A stretch of DNA of 64,000 bases from Psococerastis gibbosa. Its lineage: Eukaryota; Arthropoda; Insecta; Psocodea; Psocidae. Shown piece by piece: positions 49,344 to 61,203 of this stretch (positions are counted from its first letter, which is position 1; every line of letters starts with the position of its first letter). The translations under genes and the position numbers were made by a program. The DNA lies in the NCBI GenBank assembly GCA_963971405.1, contig OZ020489.1, positions 13,330,001-13,394,000 of the forward strand, given 5' to 3'. The notes under the pieces are model-generated. The model was not told the origin of the DNA, made no database searches, and worked only from the letters and a program-made list of their open reading frames with translations.

Positions 49344-50600
49344 CCTCTACCATCCCTCAGGCCTGGACTGTCATTGGGTTGCCATGCCACAGTGGAAAGT
49401 CATCGGCATAATTTGTGGAAACATAGTGTTTCTTGTGGGAATCTCTGACACTGTTCATCCTGCTGCTATGATCGGAGGTCTTTATCATCGTGTACGTGAC
49501 AGAAACCTTGTCAGAGCATGCGAATACTTTCAGGTATGAGCATCTCATGGGAGGTGGCAAGTGTGTTAGGTGGTTGTTGAGTGGATACGGGGACGAATGA
49601 TTGACGGCTGGTAGTTGGAAGTCAGATTGATATATTGTACTGTAGGAAACATTCTACGTCCCTCCTTCAATTAATGCAGAAATTTCAAAATATTTTTTAA
49701 TATTTTTTAATTTATTAATTTAATTAATTCTTCGTTTTACTGATACTCTGCCCCAAAATATGAGAATGGTCAGATTAAAATTTCATATAAATGGAAGCTT
49801 TTTCAAAATGCACCGGCTGAATTGCTAACTATTGTATAAAATCGGTGTAAATCACCTTGACGTATCTTGTTTTTTGAAGTATTAGTATTTCAGGTGGTAG
49901 AATTGCTGGTATAAAAGATTGTATTTTTATTACAAATTTTTTATTTGCTCTTTTTCAAATGTTTACGGCTTAATTTCGTCAAAAAGACTCGGCCGTAATG
50001 GGTTTTTATTTTGAAATCTCTGCCTTAAATTATGGCTTACTCGTAGCCTATAATATATACAATACAATCGGACGAAAACAGCATACACCATAATTTTGAA
50101 TTGCATTAATTTATTGTTATAACATGAAATATATTATCTATTTTGTTTAATTTCATAGCGAGAATAATACGATACATTAGTTAAATAAATTAACACTAGA
50201 AATATTTCGTTATGGCGCAAATAACAAATGAGACGCTGTAAGCAAAATTTTGTAGCGATTGGAATTATTTTTCTACAATATGATTTAAATAGTTCTCTTA
50301 GTGCTTATTTCTCAACAATGGGTTTCATTTAGCGGCAGCTACAGGAAATCAGCCCTTTAGTGGAATGCGTAAAAGAAATTATTATAAAATTAAAATTATG
50401 TTTAAATCACCGAAATTTCTGCGTAGCCTTTTTTGTCAACCTTATTAAAGGAATGTTAATATTATCCTGTTGAAGTTTGTCTGTTTTTTATTTTATTTAC
50501 TTAGGTAGTTAGGTATTCTTCCAAAACCCTGTTAATTGGTTCTCGTTAGATCTAATTCTGCGCATGTTTCGTGCGTTTGATTCGCCTGGAAGACATGGGA
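47575..50600. other. Gene-free stretch with minor repeats
   Basis: Holds a tRNA-like B-box segment near 49150 (ggttcgaggctcg, related to 46070), the AG microsatellite, a TA run near 47780, and otherwise AT-rich sequence. I support no exon here. Confidence 0.45.
49283..49341. repeat. (AG)n microsatellite
   Basis: About 29 uninterrupted AG dinucleotides. Confidence 0.95.
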
Positions 50601-50614
50601 TATGCGTATGGCAT

Positions 50615-53600
50615 TCACGGGTTCGGAGAGAGGCTGGTCAGCTTGAACTTCCAGATGCGGTTTGGTCCGGTCTCGGTAACGTAGAGGGAAGATGTGTTGG
50701 GGCAGATCTCAATGTCGTGAGGGGCCCGGAAACCTTCTTGGGGAGCCCATTGGTCCAAAACTTTTTCGGCTGTTGGGTCTATAGTGAATCCTAGAAGTAG
50801 AAATCAAAATTTTATTTTAGTAGTATAGTATTTCGGCTATTCTTATGACTGCTCCCAACCAAACACTCATATGGCGGATGGCTGCTAAACGTGAATTCAA
50901 TTGAAAGTCGCCATAGTATTTGTCTTAGTGCAGGCATCTCACAGAATAAAACTGCGCAAGATGGCGGATTTCGCATGTTTTTAAATGTAACGCCGAGGTC
51001 TTCCATTGGATCAGCAACACTGGTTTATTAAAGCTTATCTGAGTACTCCGGCGTTGCCGTAGTTACTGTGAAAACAAGGACATACACCGAAGTTCATAGA
51101 GGTACTTCGACTTATTGCTGCGCGTATGAGCGATGAAGCCCTGGGACCACAACTGCACAGAAGCATATATTACCTCGAACTGGAATAGTTGCTATGGTGG
51201 GACCATTGACAGCGTAAACGTGTCCCCGGTACGAGGCAACGGCAAAGACCAAGCCCAGATCAGGCTGCTGGATGGTTAGCACTGCCCTTGGGTCAGGAGG
51301 TGGTCCGTCCAGGCCGGCCCTGGGACACACGACCCGCATGTTGTCCCGGTCGGCAATGCATAGGAGGTCCTGGTTCTCGAGCAGCGTCAAGCTGTGAGGG
51401 ACACGCAGGGATAGAAATTGTTTAGACTGAGGGATGATGCTCAGGATGTGGCCGTTGCCGTTGTACTTGAGGACTCTGCAAGAAATACTGTTGGGTTAAG
51501 TCAGGTTATGCTGAATTCGAAGCACTAGCTCTGGGAGACAACGTTCAAAATTGCCTCTTAATGTCCCTTCGGAAAGCAAAGGTGCTCTGGATGCATTGGA
51601 GGTCCTGGTTATCAAGCAGCATCAGGGTGTGCCCTGGGAGACAGCTTCAGAATTGCCCCTTGTCTCTCCGGACAGCATAGGATGCTCCGGATGCATAGGA
51701 GGTCCTGGTGCGGGATAAGCAACACGCATTGCTTAGACTGAAGGATGATGCTCAGGGTGTGACCATTGCCGTTTTACTTGAGGACTCTGCAAGAAATCCT
51801 GTTGGGTTAAGTCAGGTTATGCTGAATTTGAAGCACTAGGTCTGTGAGACAACGTTCAAAAATGCCTCTTATTGTCCCTTCGGACAGCAAATGTGCTCCG
51901 GATGTATAGGAGGTCCTGGTTATCAAACAGCATCGCGTTTTATAAAGATGATGATCCTGCGATGTAAGGCATGAAGAATTATGATGTACTGCATGCTGCA
52001 ACTATGATGCCTACCTGGAGTTGCAATAGCCATCGGCGATGAAAATTTCTCCAGTGGAGGCGACTGCCACGTCCGTTGGCTTGCACAGATGATGTATGCC
52101 AGACCCTGGCTCAAATTTTTGGCCGAACTCCAGTAAAGGTTCTTTGTACCCTGGCCTTAATTTCAGGACCTGCAAGCAGAGAACTAGTTATATACAGTTA
52201 TCTCAATACTGATATTGTACTATATTAAAATTAGAACTGCAGTCGATACTTTTTAGTTCCTTGCAGTTGATGGCGGTATATTAAATACTGATTTCAATAT
52301 ATCCGAATTATTTAGAACTTTCTTGCTCACCCTATCACTATAAAAGAAATAATTACCCCAATCCCAAGGCTTTCCTTCTAATCCTATCTGACGTTTCCCC
52401 TGGTATCAATACACTAAACATCTTTAATTGCCAGAATGAAATGTAATAAAAACGACTTTATTGACCTCAAAAGGCGAAAAATAAGACAATAAAGTCTTGT
52501 TTTCATGCTAACCTAATGCTAATCGCAATATTCAAATATTAGTATTCTTCTTATTAGTTCAATGTACATGTATGTATATTTTGTATCATCGATACGAGCT
52601 CTCTGATTTCATGTGATACTGTTTTACGCTGCGTTCCGTCATTTTTGTTTGGTAGAATTTTTGACCGTGTCATGTCGTCGAGTCGTCCACAGGTACGAAA
52701 TATGTTTCCTTGTTTAAACGTTGCTCATTGCCTCAGTAGTAACCCTGACTATGACATTGGCCGACCTTGCATAACGTGCAACCACTCTGCCTCTTATGGC
52801 TTGCTGTGTGCTTAGTTGCGCATAATGGAGTGCCCGCGTTGTTATTATAGACTTCAAGATTGTCTTTTCCTCGGTGAGCTCACCAATGTTAAGGGAAGTT
52901 TTGGTCGGAGATGTACTCCAGTCTATAGAAAATTGGAGGATTATGTCCTATGTCTAAGACTGGGTGACTACCTGATGTAGCGCTACGTCGGTAACGAAAT
53001 AGTTGCCGAACTTGTCGATGGTCAGACCATGGGGCATGTAGAAGATGTTGCTGCCCCAGCTGGCTATCACTTCTCCAGTGTCCGTGTCCAGAGTCAGCAA
53101 CGTATCCACTGCTATTGGGCCCTGCAATTTTACATGTTTATACAGTTAAAATTTGCTTAATAATAATAAATTATTATCATTATGCGGGGCGAGGGGAATC
53201 TGCAACATAATGCGTTCCTCGACTTTCCTTCACAGCTACTCGTATCCTGTACTTGATTAAGTCATGCTTTCGCCTGTTTCATTGCGTCAATGGTAAGCTT
53301 GTCTATTATCGCTTGTAGCCGGTGTAGGTCGACATCGAGAACGTATACCAGTTTGCCAATGGCCAAAAATTCATATGGAAACAATACAAATAGTGTCCGG
53401 AACCCATGAGCTCGTTGGCATTGGACAAGGGACCTATGGGCTATAAGTGCGCCTGGGTCCATAAAATAAAATAAAATAAAAGAAATATATTACAAATTAC
53501 AATATACTTCACAGCAATTCAGGGAGATGTGTTTTTATTGTTTCATATATCTTCTACTCGTATTGTAAATAGAACTTTAGGCAAGCCATAAAGGAGAATT

Positions 53601-54272
53601 GTTGCATACGGTACCTGGGAAATGTACTGGAAATGATGGGAGTCATTGAAGGAGGTTTCGTCCCAAACTCTGGGACCCCGATGGAAGATTACAGGTTGGT
53701 GGTGGGTGTTGATGGCAACTCCGGTCACCTGGCCAAGTTGTGGGGGCATTTGTGGCCATCCTAGAATATACGCAGGCAGGTTTGTAAATTAAATTCAGAG
53801 AAAAATACCTGTACCATATTGTTAGGACCTGTCAACTGCTCACCGCAATCCCTGAATCACCCATGTAAATGGTCATGACAATGGGGGCAAGTAAAGGCAA
53901 AATAAAATAATGCAGATAATAATTTATAAAATTAACATATAAATAATAATAATAATCAATAAAAAGTGTCGGATTTTGTAGTGCCAATTTCATACTGTCC
54001 ATACTCTTTTACGGATTAATTGTCCAATGTCTCAGGCAAAATCTCATATGTGGCACACAGCAGCTGTCTCACTGTTTACTTAGCATAACCTATACGTCAG
54101 ACTTACCTGGTTCCTGTTGCACGTGCAGGGGGGCAATAACTTCATTGCCTGTAGCCTCGCTCAGGAGCTCAGTGATTTGCGAGTAAAAGTCCTGCAATTC
54201 CTGACTGGCTGACACGTTTAATGCCAACCCCAATATCAGCAGTACAGCTAGGGGTCCCATCTTGACCGCCAT
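50615..54272 (-). CDS. PAL: Peptidyl-alpha-hydroxyglycine alpha-amidating lyase (PAL), complete, 6 exons
   Basis: Second enzyme of neuropeptide C-terminal amidation: splits peptidyl-alpha-hydroxyglycine, made by PHM, into amidated peptide and glyoxylate, in secretory granules. Exons (minus strand): 54107-54272, 53615-53760, 52972-53121, 52015-52169, 51174-51475, 50615-50790. All have GT/AG borders and phases that close to 364 aa plus TGA. Residues ~5-22 form a signal peptide (VLLILGLALNVSA). The rest is the NHL-type six-bladed propeller: FHRGPRVW (81-88), FYMPHGLTID (131-140), CKPTDVAV...DGYCNSR (183-206), VPHSL (231-235), APHDI (329-333). By alignment with rat PAL, His135, His233 and His331 should be the zinc ligands, Arg83 and Tyr202 catalytic, and Cys183-Cys203 and Cys245-Cys256 the two disulfides. 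Ala329 sits where rat has an active-site Met. There is no transmembrane tail, so the enzyme should be soluble. An ATG four codons downstream (54260) is an alternative start. AATAAA-like signals lie ~115 bases past the stop. Confidence 0.95.
51583..51937 (-). pseudogene. Decayed partial copies of PAL exon 5 inside PAL intron 4
   Basis: The segment around the PAL exon 5 acceptor (51421-51540) recurs at about 51732-51850, offset by ~311 bases. In the copy the acceptor is kept (exon would start at 51786), but the fourth codon is TAA where the real exon has TAC, and an internal part is deleted. Two further fragments matching the exon stretch near 51355-51385 lie at ~51583-51640 and ~51889-51937. 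The copies match one another and the exon closely enough to suggest fairly recent tandem duplication. They are non-coding. Confidence 0.75.
53230..53482 (+). repeat. Possible retroposon with (AAAAT)n tail in PAL intron 2
   Basis: Ends in four to five ATAAA repeats after a ~230-bp GC-richer body, unlike the surrounding intron. No second copy seen in the window. Confidence 0.35.
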
Positions 54273-54417
54273 TTTACTGCTGAAAGGTCGATAAATTGGC
54301 GCCTGCGCTGTACGGCGTCCGTTTCCACAGCTCTCTCGGGTGTATTTCCCATTTACCCCTCTTCTTCTACTTCTTCTGACAGTCAACCCTGCCGGTTGGT
54401 CTGCAACAATTTGCTCA

Positions 54418-54795
54418 AAAATAATTTTTTGCACAGAACCAAATATTTTTTTTGGGAAAGCAACCGGTTTGGTTTTGTTACTCTATTAAACACCTAAAAC
54501 ACACCCGAAGGTAGATATCATCGATAGGAAGGTTCCGTAGAAAAATAATTTTTTAGTCATTTTTCATGAAAATTGAGTTATTTTTATTTTTTTTACCCCC
54601 AAAAGTAAACTATCAAGGGGCAAGTGACCCACCGCATTTTGTTAACATTAATAACGACTATAAATATACAGTATAAGAATTTAAAAGAAATCGTTGGGGC
54701 CGTTTTTGAGAAATAATTTTTTTAGGAGTTTTTTGAGATTAAACCCCCCCCCCCCCAAATTGAGTTAGCCCAAATAAATAAAAATGGTATGATTT
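54418..54795 (-). repeat. Partial copy of the CTGT-containing repeat upstream of PAL
   Basis: Same orientation as 33455-34322 and matching its central part (ttttttgcacagaacc to aaaatggtatgatttt), both ends missing. Starts about 146 bases upstream of the PAL start codon. Confidence 0.75.
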
Positions 54796-54799
54796 TAGT

Positions 54800-55876
54800 G
54801 AGCCTAATAGCCGGCTAAGGTTCCCATGACCAGTGTACATCTAGGTACAGTACGTTATTAATGGTTATATTAACATTGAACTTCATTATTAATGTTAATT
54901 TAAGCAGCGCGAGACAAAGGGTCCTAAAATCCTTGCCGATTACTCGGAATTTCTAACGAAATTCTAGCAAGAAGTTCCCTATAGTACATTAATCAGGGGA
55001 ATTCATTAATTTGCATTTTGATACCAGAGAAAAAGATAGAATGATAATAATACAAAATAATAGCCATATTTATCTAGGTGTAAGCCCATAATAGGATTTG
55101 GTAGTCATTACTGCAGCCATTGGCTTATCTTAACACCTTTGGTAACCTGAGGTTTCACATTGTGTCTCCCGTTTTAAACCTTTCTTTAACTCAGGTGGCT
55201 GTGACAACCCCCGGACTAAGGCCCAATACTCACGGACGATTTTCCCAGTCGTGATTTGCCGACGTCTTTTCCATTGTAGGGATAGGGCTTAGCGAATGGT
55301 AGTGCAAAACCACAATTGTCAGCACAGCAAAAGGATTCGGTTCATAAATTAGATTTCTCTACAAATGATTGAAATGAGCAAGATGTTTGAAAAGTTAAGC
55401 CGATTGGCGAGAGAGATCTGTACTGTAGTCAAACCATGAATGAATAAAGCTTCGAAGACACAAACAAAGTCTCTGTCGGCTGACTCAAGGAGATTTTCCA
55501 TTGAAAAGTATTTTCAAAGAGAAAGAAAAAGCTTTCTTCTGCCTTTCCCGAGAAACTTCAGAACACTCAATGCTGTCGGTATTTATAGAAAGCACGGCCA
55601 AGTTGCCTTGAAAATGAGAACTCGGTGCTGGCAGTTGAGAGAGGGTGGTAAATTTGCTTTCAGACTATTTCTCAGGCTATTTTTTCCCCTTTCTTGGAAT
55701 TTCCAGCACCTGGTTCGGAGATTGATGAGCCTTTTTCGATTCACCGCGTTCGCCGTTCATTATGGAAGCAACCTTTTGCCTTTGTATTGTTACACTCTCG
55801 GGGGCATGACTCCTTCATATTATAGTGCCCTTTGAAAATGAGGTGGAAAATTAGTTTGGCTGCCGGCTGTTTTCGC
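54800..55876. other. No recognisable gene before the gap
   Basis: Contains one 131-codon open frame (55440-55835) without a recognisable family; not supported as a gene. Confidence 0.35.
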
Positions 55877-56077
55877 TNNNNNNNNNNNNNNNNNNNNNNN
55901 NNNNNNNNNNNNNNNNNNNNNNNNNNNNNNNNNNNNNNNNNNNNNNNNNNNNNNNNNNNNNNNNNNNNNNNNNNNNNNNNNNNNNNNNNNNNNNNNNNNN
56001 NNNNNNNNNNNNNNNNNNNNNNNNNNNNNNNNNNNNNNNNNNNNNNNNNNNNNNNNNNNNNNNNNNNNNNNNNNNNN
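55877..56077. other. Assembly gap (201 N)
   Basis: A run of unknown bases; true size and content are not visible. Confidence 0.99.
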
Positions 56078-56319
56078 AACAGCTGCCACATTTTTCTCAA
56101 TTTCATAAAATGTTTTGACATAATCTACAATTCTACATGGTATTACTATAGTGCTTTAAGTATAGTGAATTCCAATAGGCGTAGGTATGTATGTAGAAGG
56201 ATGGAGATACGGCACGCTATGCTAGGAACCATTGTGCTGGTTATTCCATTGTTGGTGTCCTTGTCATGAAATCATCATTCTGTGTGTATGTAGGTAGTTT
56301 GAAAAAATTTCGGTTGCAC

Positions 56320-56645
56320 TGGTGTTCACAATATTGAAGTTATCGAGTTAAAAGTGCTATCCAAGTTACCCCACTACCTAGATGCTACCCTGAATCACAA
56401 ATGTAACTGGCCATGGCAGTGATGAAAGGGGCAAGGAAAAGCACAGATGTTTGGTTTGCAAATCCTCCACTTAAATAATTATCAATCTCAGCGCTGCTTT
56501 AACAGTTTAACTCGCTTTGATCAAACCTGAAGTGCCTTTAGCTAACAAGCTGGTTATTAGCATAGTTTTCCGATTCCTCGTGTGTTAACATTACTCGACT
56601 TAACACACTTAACTAGGGATAACCATTTAACACCAACATTGTGAA
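56320..56645. mobile_element. Short element with ends like 57508-58455
   Basis: ggtgttcacaatattgaag at the left and aacaccaacattgtgaatac at the right are inverted; inner gttatcgagttaa is shared with the larger element. Confidence 0.6.
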
Positions 56646-56833
56646 TACCATAAGCAGTTGCTGTCTAACATCCTATTTTCATCCCCAGCAACCATTTACC
56701 GTTTTGACCATTTTTCGCGCCAAAATTCAACTCATACTTAACTGCTCTATTAATAATTCTACTTTCAATAAAGACCATCCTACTCGGCTATGGTTAATAA
56801 ATACGTGCGTCATCATAACCAGTGTGTGTTTTG

Positions 56834-57440
56834 TCGAGGAGCTGTTGAAAGGGCAGATGTGTTTGGGCACATCCATCATGGTTTTACGTGCTTCTTCACG
56901 CTTTTGATTAGCAGTCTCGTCAGCGAGTGAGTGCTTGCTGATGGCTTTGGGATATTATTAAACTGTTGCAAACCAGAAGTGGAGACAGGGGAGGATCCAG
57001 GATTTCTGTTAGTGGAGGAGGAGAAAAGTCGGCAATGTCGAGGAGCTGTTGAAAGGTCAGATGTGTTTGGGCACATCCATCATGGTTATCGTTTTACGTT
57101 CTCCTTCAGACTTTGGTTCGCAATCTCGTCAGCGAGCGAGTGCTTGCTGATGGCTTTGGGATATTATTGAACTGTTACAAACCAGCAGGGGAGATAGAGG
57201 AGGTTCGAGGATTTCTGTTAGTGGAGGAAGAGGAGGGTCGGCATTGTCGAGGAGCTGTTGAAAGGGCAGATGTGTTTGGGTACGTTCATCATATTTTTCG
57301 TTTTACATGCTCCCTCAGACTTTGATTCGCAGTCTCGTCAGCGAGTGAGTGCTTGCTGATGGCTTTGAACATTATTAAACTTTTGCTAACCAGAAGTGGA
57401 GACAAGGATTTCTGTCAGGGGAGGGGGCCAAGTCGACGAG
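56834..57440 (+). repeat. ~206-bp tandem repeat, 3 units
   Basis: Units begin gtcgaggagctgttgaaag at 56834, 57038 and 57246, and share gtcagcgagtgagtgcttgc; a fourth start near 57431 is broken. Units differ by ~10-15%. Confidence 0.85.
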
Positions 57441-57507
57441 CTGAAAGGACAGATGCGGTTGCATCCAACGTGGTTTCCTTCCAAAGATAATGCAAAATAA
57501 TAGGAGT

Positions 57508-58455
57508 GAGTCTTCACAGTGTTCGTGCTATCGAGTTATACCTAGTTAAGTGTGTTATATCAAGTTAACACACCGGTAACCCGATAACCAAGCTAACCAG
57601 CGTGCTATCCTAAACGCACTTCCAAGTTGGTTAAGTGTGCTATTTAACTTGCGCTGCGATCGATAGCTCAGGTTTGACCGCCGCCATCTTTGTTTTTGTT
57701 GATTGATTTGAAACACGCGTTTAAAATTTTGTAGTATTTAAATTTATTTGTGGAATCTATTATCACACGCAATTACCGTAAATACTTAAAATTATAATAA
57801 CCAAATTGAACAAAAAATATAAACAAATGTGGCACTAGAATAGAGTTCTGCCACTTTCTTTCAAACCGTACCACGAACGTCTGACTACTACCACGTTGTT
57901 TACCCTGTTAAATATAGCATGATAACTCACTCTTGAGGTACACTCACGATTGTGTGTTAACTTGGATCAATCAATCAATCAATTAAATATATTTATTCCA
58001 ATTTTTTCAACAAGACAAGTATACATAAATATAAATATAAATAAGTATACATAAAATGACAAAATTAAAATTAAAATTAACTTTAAATACGCTAAATTAA
58101 ATTAAATTAAGTTATATTACATTCAATACTTTACAAGGAATTATAACCGGCCCAACTGTGTTTCCACGTGCTAGGGCTGTTACAGCATTTCAGTTTAACT
58201 CAGATTTGTTACGACAGTGTGCAGGTATGTGTTACGTATGTAAAAGGTGTATACAAGAAAAGAGTTAATGGAAAAATCAGTTTTGTTCTTTAAGTTGAGT
58301 AAAAAAATGTTGATGAAAATATATTTTTATTATTCTACATGGAATAGTGAGTTTTCTAAATCTGTTTTTTTTCTCATGAAGCCATAAGTTTAGTAGGTGT
58401 TAACTTGGATAGCACATCTAACTCGATAACACCAACACTGTGAAGACCCCTAATA
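57508..58455. mobile_element. Non-autonomous DNA element with ~30-bp inverted ends, ~950 bp
   Basis: gagtcttcacagtgttcgtg at the left mirrors acaccaacactgtgaagacc at the right, continuing into tatcgagtta. The interior includes ATCA and TAAAA repeats and a LINE-tail-like segment near 57965-58150. No transposase ORF; superfamily unclear. Confidence 0.65.
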
Positions 58456-58459
58456 AATG

Positions 58460-59340
58460 GTGTCTAACTATATGCTAAGTAAGGCTGATAGTAGTGAAAC
58501 ATAATGGGAAATGCGGGGAACTCATTCATATTGTAACACATTTCTGCGGATTTAAAATCAAGAGGATAACGCAACTCCATATTTGCAGCTGTTCCAACCG
58601 TCACTGTCATTAAGCATTTGTTGACCTATATACACAGGTACAGTTGTAATCTATTTTTGAAACCCGCTTTAGCAAAATCCCGCACCGTTACGCGACCAAA
58701 CACAATTTTTCCACCTTAATCAACCTTTATTCAGACCGCGCGTAGGTGTCAACCTCGCGGGGGATTTTCCTTTTCTCTCAGTGATCATCGTGGGGGGATT
58801 TGTTATGTCTTTTTGGGTAAGCATGGGGGGGGGGGAAGGTAAGCTGACCCACCTGGAGTATCCATACACAATGCTTAGTCAGGATTATCCCATGATTGTT
58901 GAATAGCCTGGGGGATGAAGGGAAATTGTGACCTGCGCACTGCTGCTCCCACGTTATGAATGGTGCGAGTTTATCCCCCGCCCGCCGTTTTCCCCCCTTT
59001 TCCCCCCTTCTCCCCCGTTCTCATTCATCGCCTCTCCCAGCAGCGCAGCGGCGGTTGCAATCCCTAATAATTAATCCAATTTATTTTGGGAGAGCATTGT
59101 TGCGTGGAAATTGTGGTTGGAGACTGGCGAGCTTTCAAAAAGTTTGCTTTTGTTAAAGGTTCATAGACGGTTAGACTTTTTCTGGATTTCTGAGTCTGAT
59201 GTATTGCATCGAGTCATTTATTGTCAGCATTTCTGAAAATTTACAAATTTATTGAGCCTGATGGCATTAAGGAAGATATTTCAAAATATTTTGTTGACAA
59301 GGAATGGCCGTGTGTTTTCGACGAAATTAATTAATCTATC
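58460..59340. other. No recognisable gene
   Basis: Includes a pyrimidine-rich patch at 58975-59035 and a 10-G run near 58828; nothing supported. Confidence 0.4.
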
Positions 59341-59344
59341 GTTC

Positions 59345-59715
59345 CACAGCTGGCAAGTTATGAAAGTGATCATATGCGAAATTCACAAAAAATGAATTTT
59401 CTCATCTGCCGAAATATTATTACTTCTGTACAACCGATATATTTCGTTGCTTATTAGCTGGCAAGTTAGGAAAGTGATCAGATGCAAAATTCACAAAAAA
59501 TGAATTTTCTCATCTGAAATATTATTACTTGTGTACAACCCGATATATTTCTTTGCGGCTGTGAAACAAGAAATTAATTAATTTATCGTTCCACAGCTGG
59601 CAAGTTATGAAAGTGATGAGGTGCAAAATTCGCGAAAAATGAATTTTCTCATCTGAAATATTATTACTTGTGTACAACCCGATATATTTCTTTGCGGATG
59701 TGGAACGAGAAATTA
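59345..59715 (+). repeat. ~110-135-bp tandem repeat, 3 units
   Basis: agctggcaagttatgaaagt, aaaaatgaattttctcatct and acaacccgatatatttcttt recur in order from ~59349, ~59457 and ~59595. Confidence 0.85.
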
Positions 59716-59814
59716 ATTAATTTCGTCAAAAATCTTTGTCAGCGAAATATGTTGAAATCTATCTCTGAATGAATGCAACCATATTGTAGTCCAGTTTGGT
59801 AGAGAACTGAATTA

Positions 59815-60616
59815 GGCGGCAATTCCACAGGCGCTTTTACTTCATTTGTGATTTGAGATTTTTTGTTTGTTTTGTTTTAAGGAGACTATTATGTAGATAC
59901 TTAACTTATCTATTATAAATTAAGTTATAATATTGTAGCAGACATCATTAATAAGTCTCTACCATATCATAACCAGTGGCGGATACAGAGGGGGGTCAGG
60001 GGGTCATCCCCCCCCTTAACGCCCCGGCAAATGACGATGAAAAATATTTATTAACATTTAAATTTAAAGAAAAACATTAAGTAGGTAATAACACGTTTCG
60101 CCAATAAACGGTCAATAAAGGGTCGACTTTGTTTTGTAGGCTGAAATAGACATAAAATAAAATCTTTCTTTCATAATTACATTTAATTTTCTATTGCTTA
60201 CAATTATCAGTCAATTAATAATGATTATCATTTGTTACATAGTGGTTAACCTTTAAATGATTTGGATGTGTAACTCTACTTAATGAGGAAGTAAAGAAAT
60301 TTTTCAACCCGCAGCTGTATCAATTTTTAATGGTTATTTTGTAGTGTCTGTAGGAAGTAGGTAACGAGCTAAACAGCTACATGATGTCGTATATTGTAGT
60401 ATGCCACATTGAAGAGCATTAGAGACAATACTATGGGGGGGGGGGGGGCGGCAAATTCGACCGTGACCCCCCTTAAAATAAACTCTGTATCCGCCTCTGA
60501 TCATAACATAGTTTATAATAGATAAGTTAAGTATTTACATAATAGTCTCCTTAAAACAAAACAAACAAAAAATCTCCAATCACCAATGAAGTAAAATGGC
60601 CGTTGGAATTACCGCC
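59815..60616. mobile_element. Harbinger-like MITE (268 bp without insert), interrupted by a hAT element
   Basis: Ends GGCGGCAATTCCA / TGGAATTACCGCC with TTA at both sides (59812-59814, 60617-60619). Arms match the 43.7-kb copy (ttaaggagactattatgtag and inverse). A hAT element sits in its centre. Confidence 0.85.
59974..60499. mobile_element. Non-autonomous hAT transposon nested in a MITE, 526 bp
   Basis: Inverted ends CAGTGGCGGATACAGAG / CTCTGTATCCGCCTCTG with perfect 8-bp duplication atcataac at 59966-59973 and 60500-60507. Runs of C and G lie just inside both ends. No transposase. Confidence 0.93.
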
Positions 60617-60889
60617 TTAGAAGCAGGAAGGTGTAACTTCGAGAGTCGACGCAAAAGGATTTCTTTTTCCCTGAACCTGATACATTACCTTTACCGAGCA
60701 GTGCAGTGGCCAGGGAAGGAGATCTAGCAGTTAAAGGTCATTTGACCTGAACCTTCGATAGGTTCTCGTGCGATGACGTTTTTAATGTAATGATCACCCG
60801 TATCCGTTGGGGAGGTTTTTTTTTAGCATGAATGGCTAATATTATCGGGGGTAATCCTTTTTATGGGCAGAGACGTGGACATTAAGACA

Positions 60890-61190
60890 TGGGTTTTGAC
60901 ACAAGCTATGGAGAACAGAATCAGTGCTTTTGAAATGTGGATATGCAGACGAATTCTGCGCATATCCTGCAGAGGTCGTGTCCCTATTGCTGACGTCCTG
61001 AGGTGAATGGTTACAGAAGCTGACTTGCTGCTGACGGTTAAGAAATGGAAACTAACATACTTTGGACATGTGATAGGGTACGGAAAGTATTGCCTTCGGA
61101 ATGTAATAAACCAAGGGAAGATAGAAGGTCTGAGGGCTCCCGGCAGAAGGCATCCGGGTTGAAAAATCTGAGGCGGTGGTTTGGCAACAG
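60890..61190 (+). mobile_element. LINE reverse-transcriptase C-terminal fragment
   Basis: Plus strand reads MWICRRILRISCRGRVPIAD, a stop, then LLTVKKWKLTYFGHV and KIEGLRAPGRRHPG. Same family as 29920-30170; two stops. Confidence 0.75.
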
Positions 61191-61203
61191 CACGACTTTT
61201 TTA

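Noticed and set aside
48939-49539. Two plus-strand frames (66 and 111 codons) around the AG microsatellite
   Set aside because: No family recognised; the second includes an RE dipeptide run from the microsatellite and the region has a tRNA-like SINE segment.
55440-55835. 131-codon open frame right of PAL
   Set aside because: No recognised family, no splice or context support; probably chance.
55741-56269. Open frames of 89-145 codons across the gap
   Set aside because: Most of their length is N; nothing is known about the sequence.
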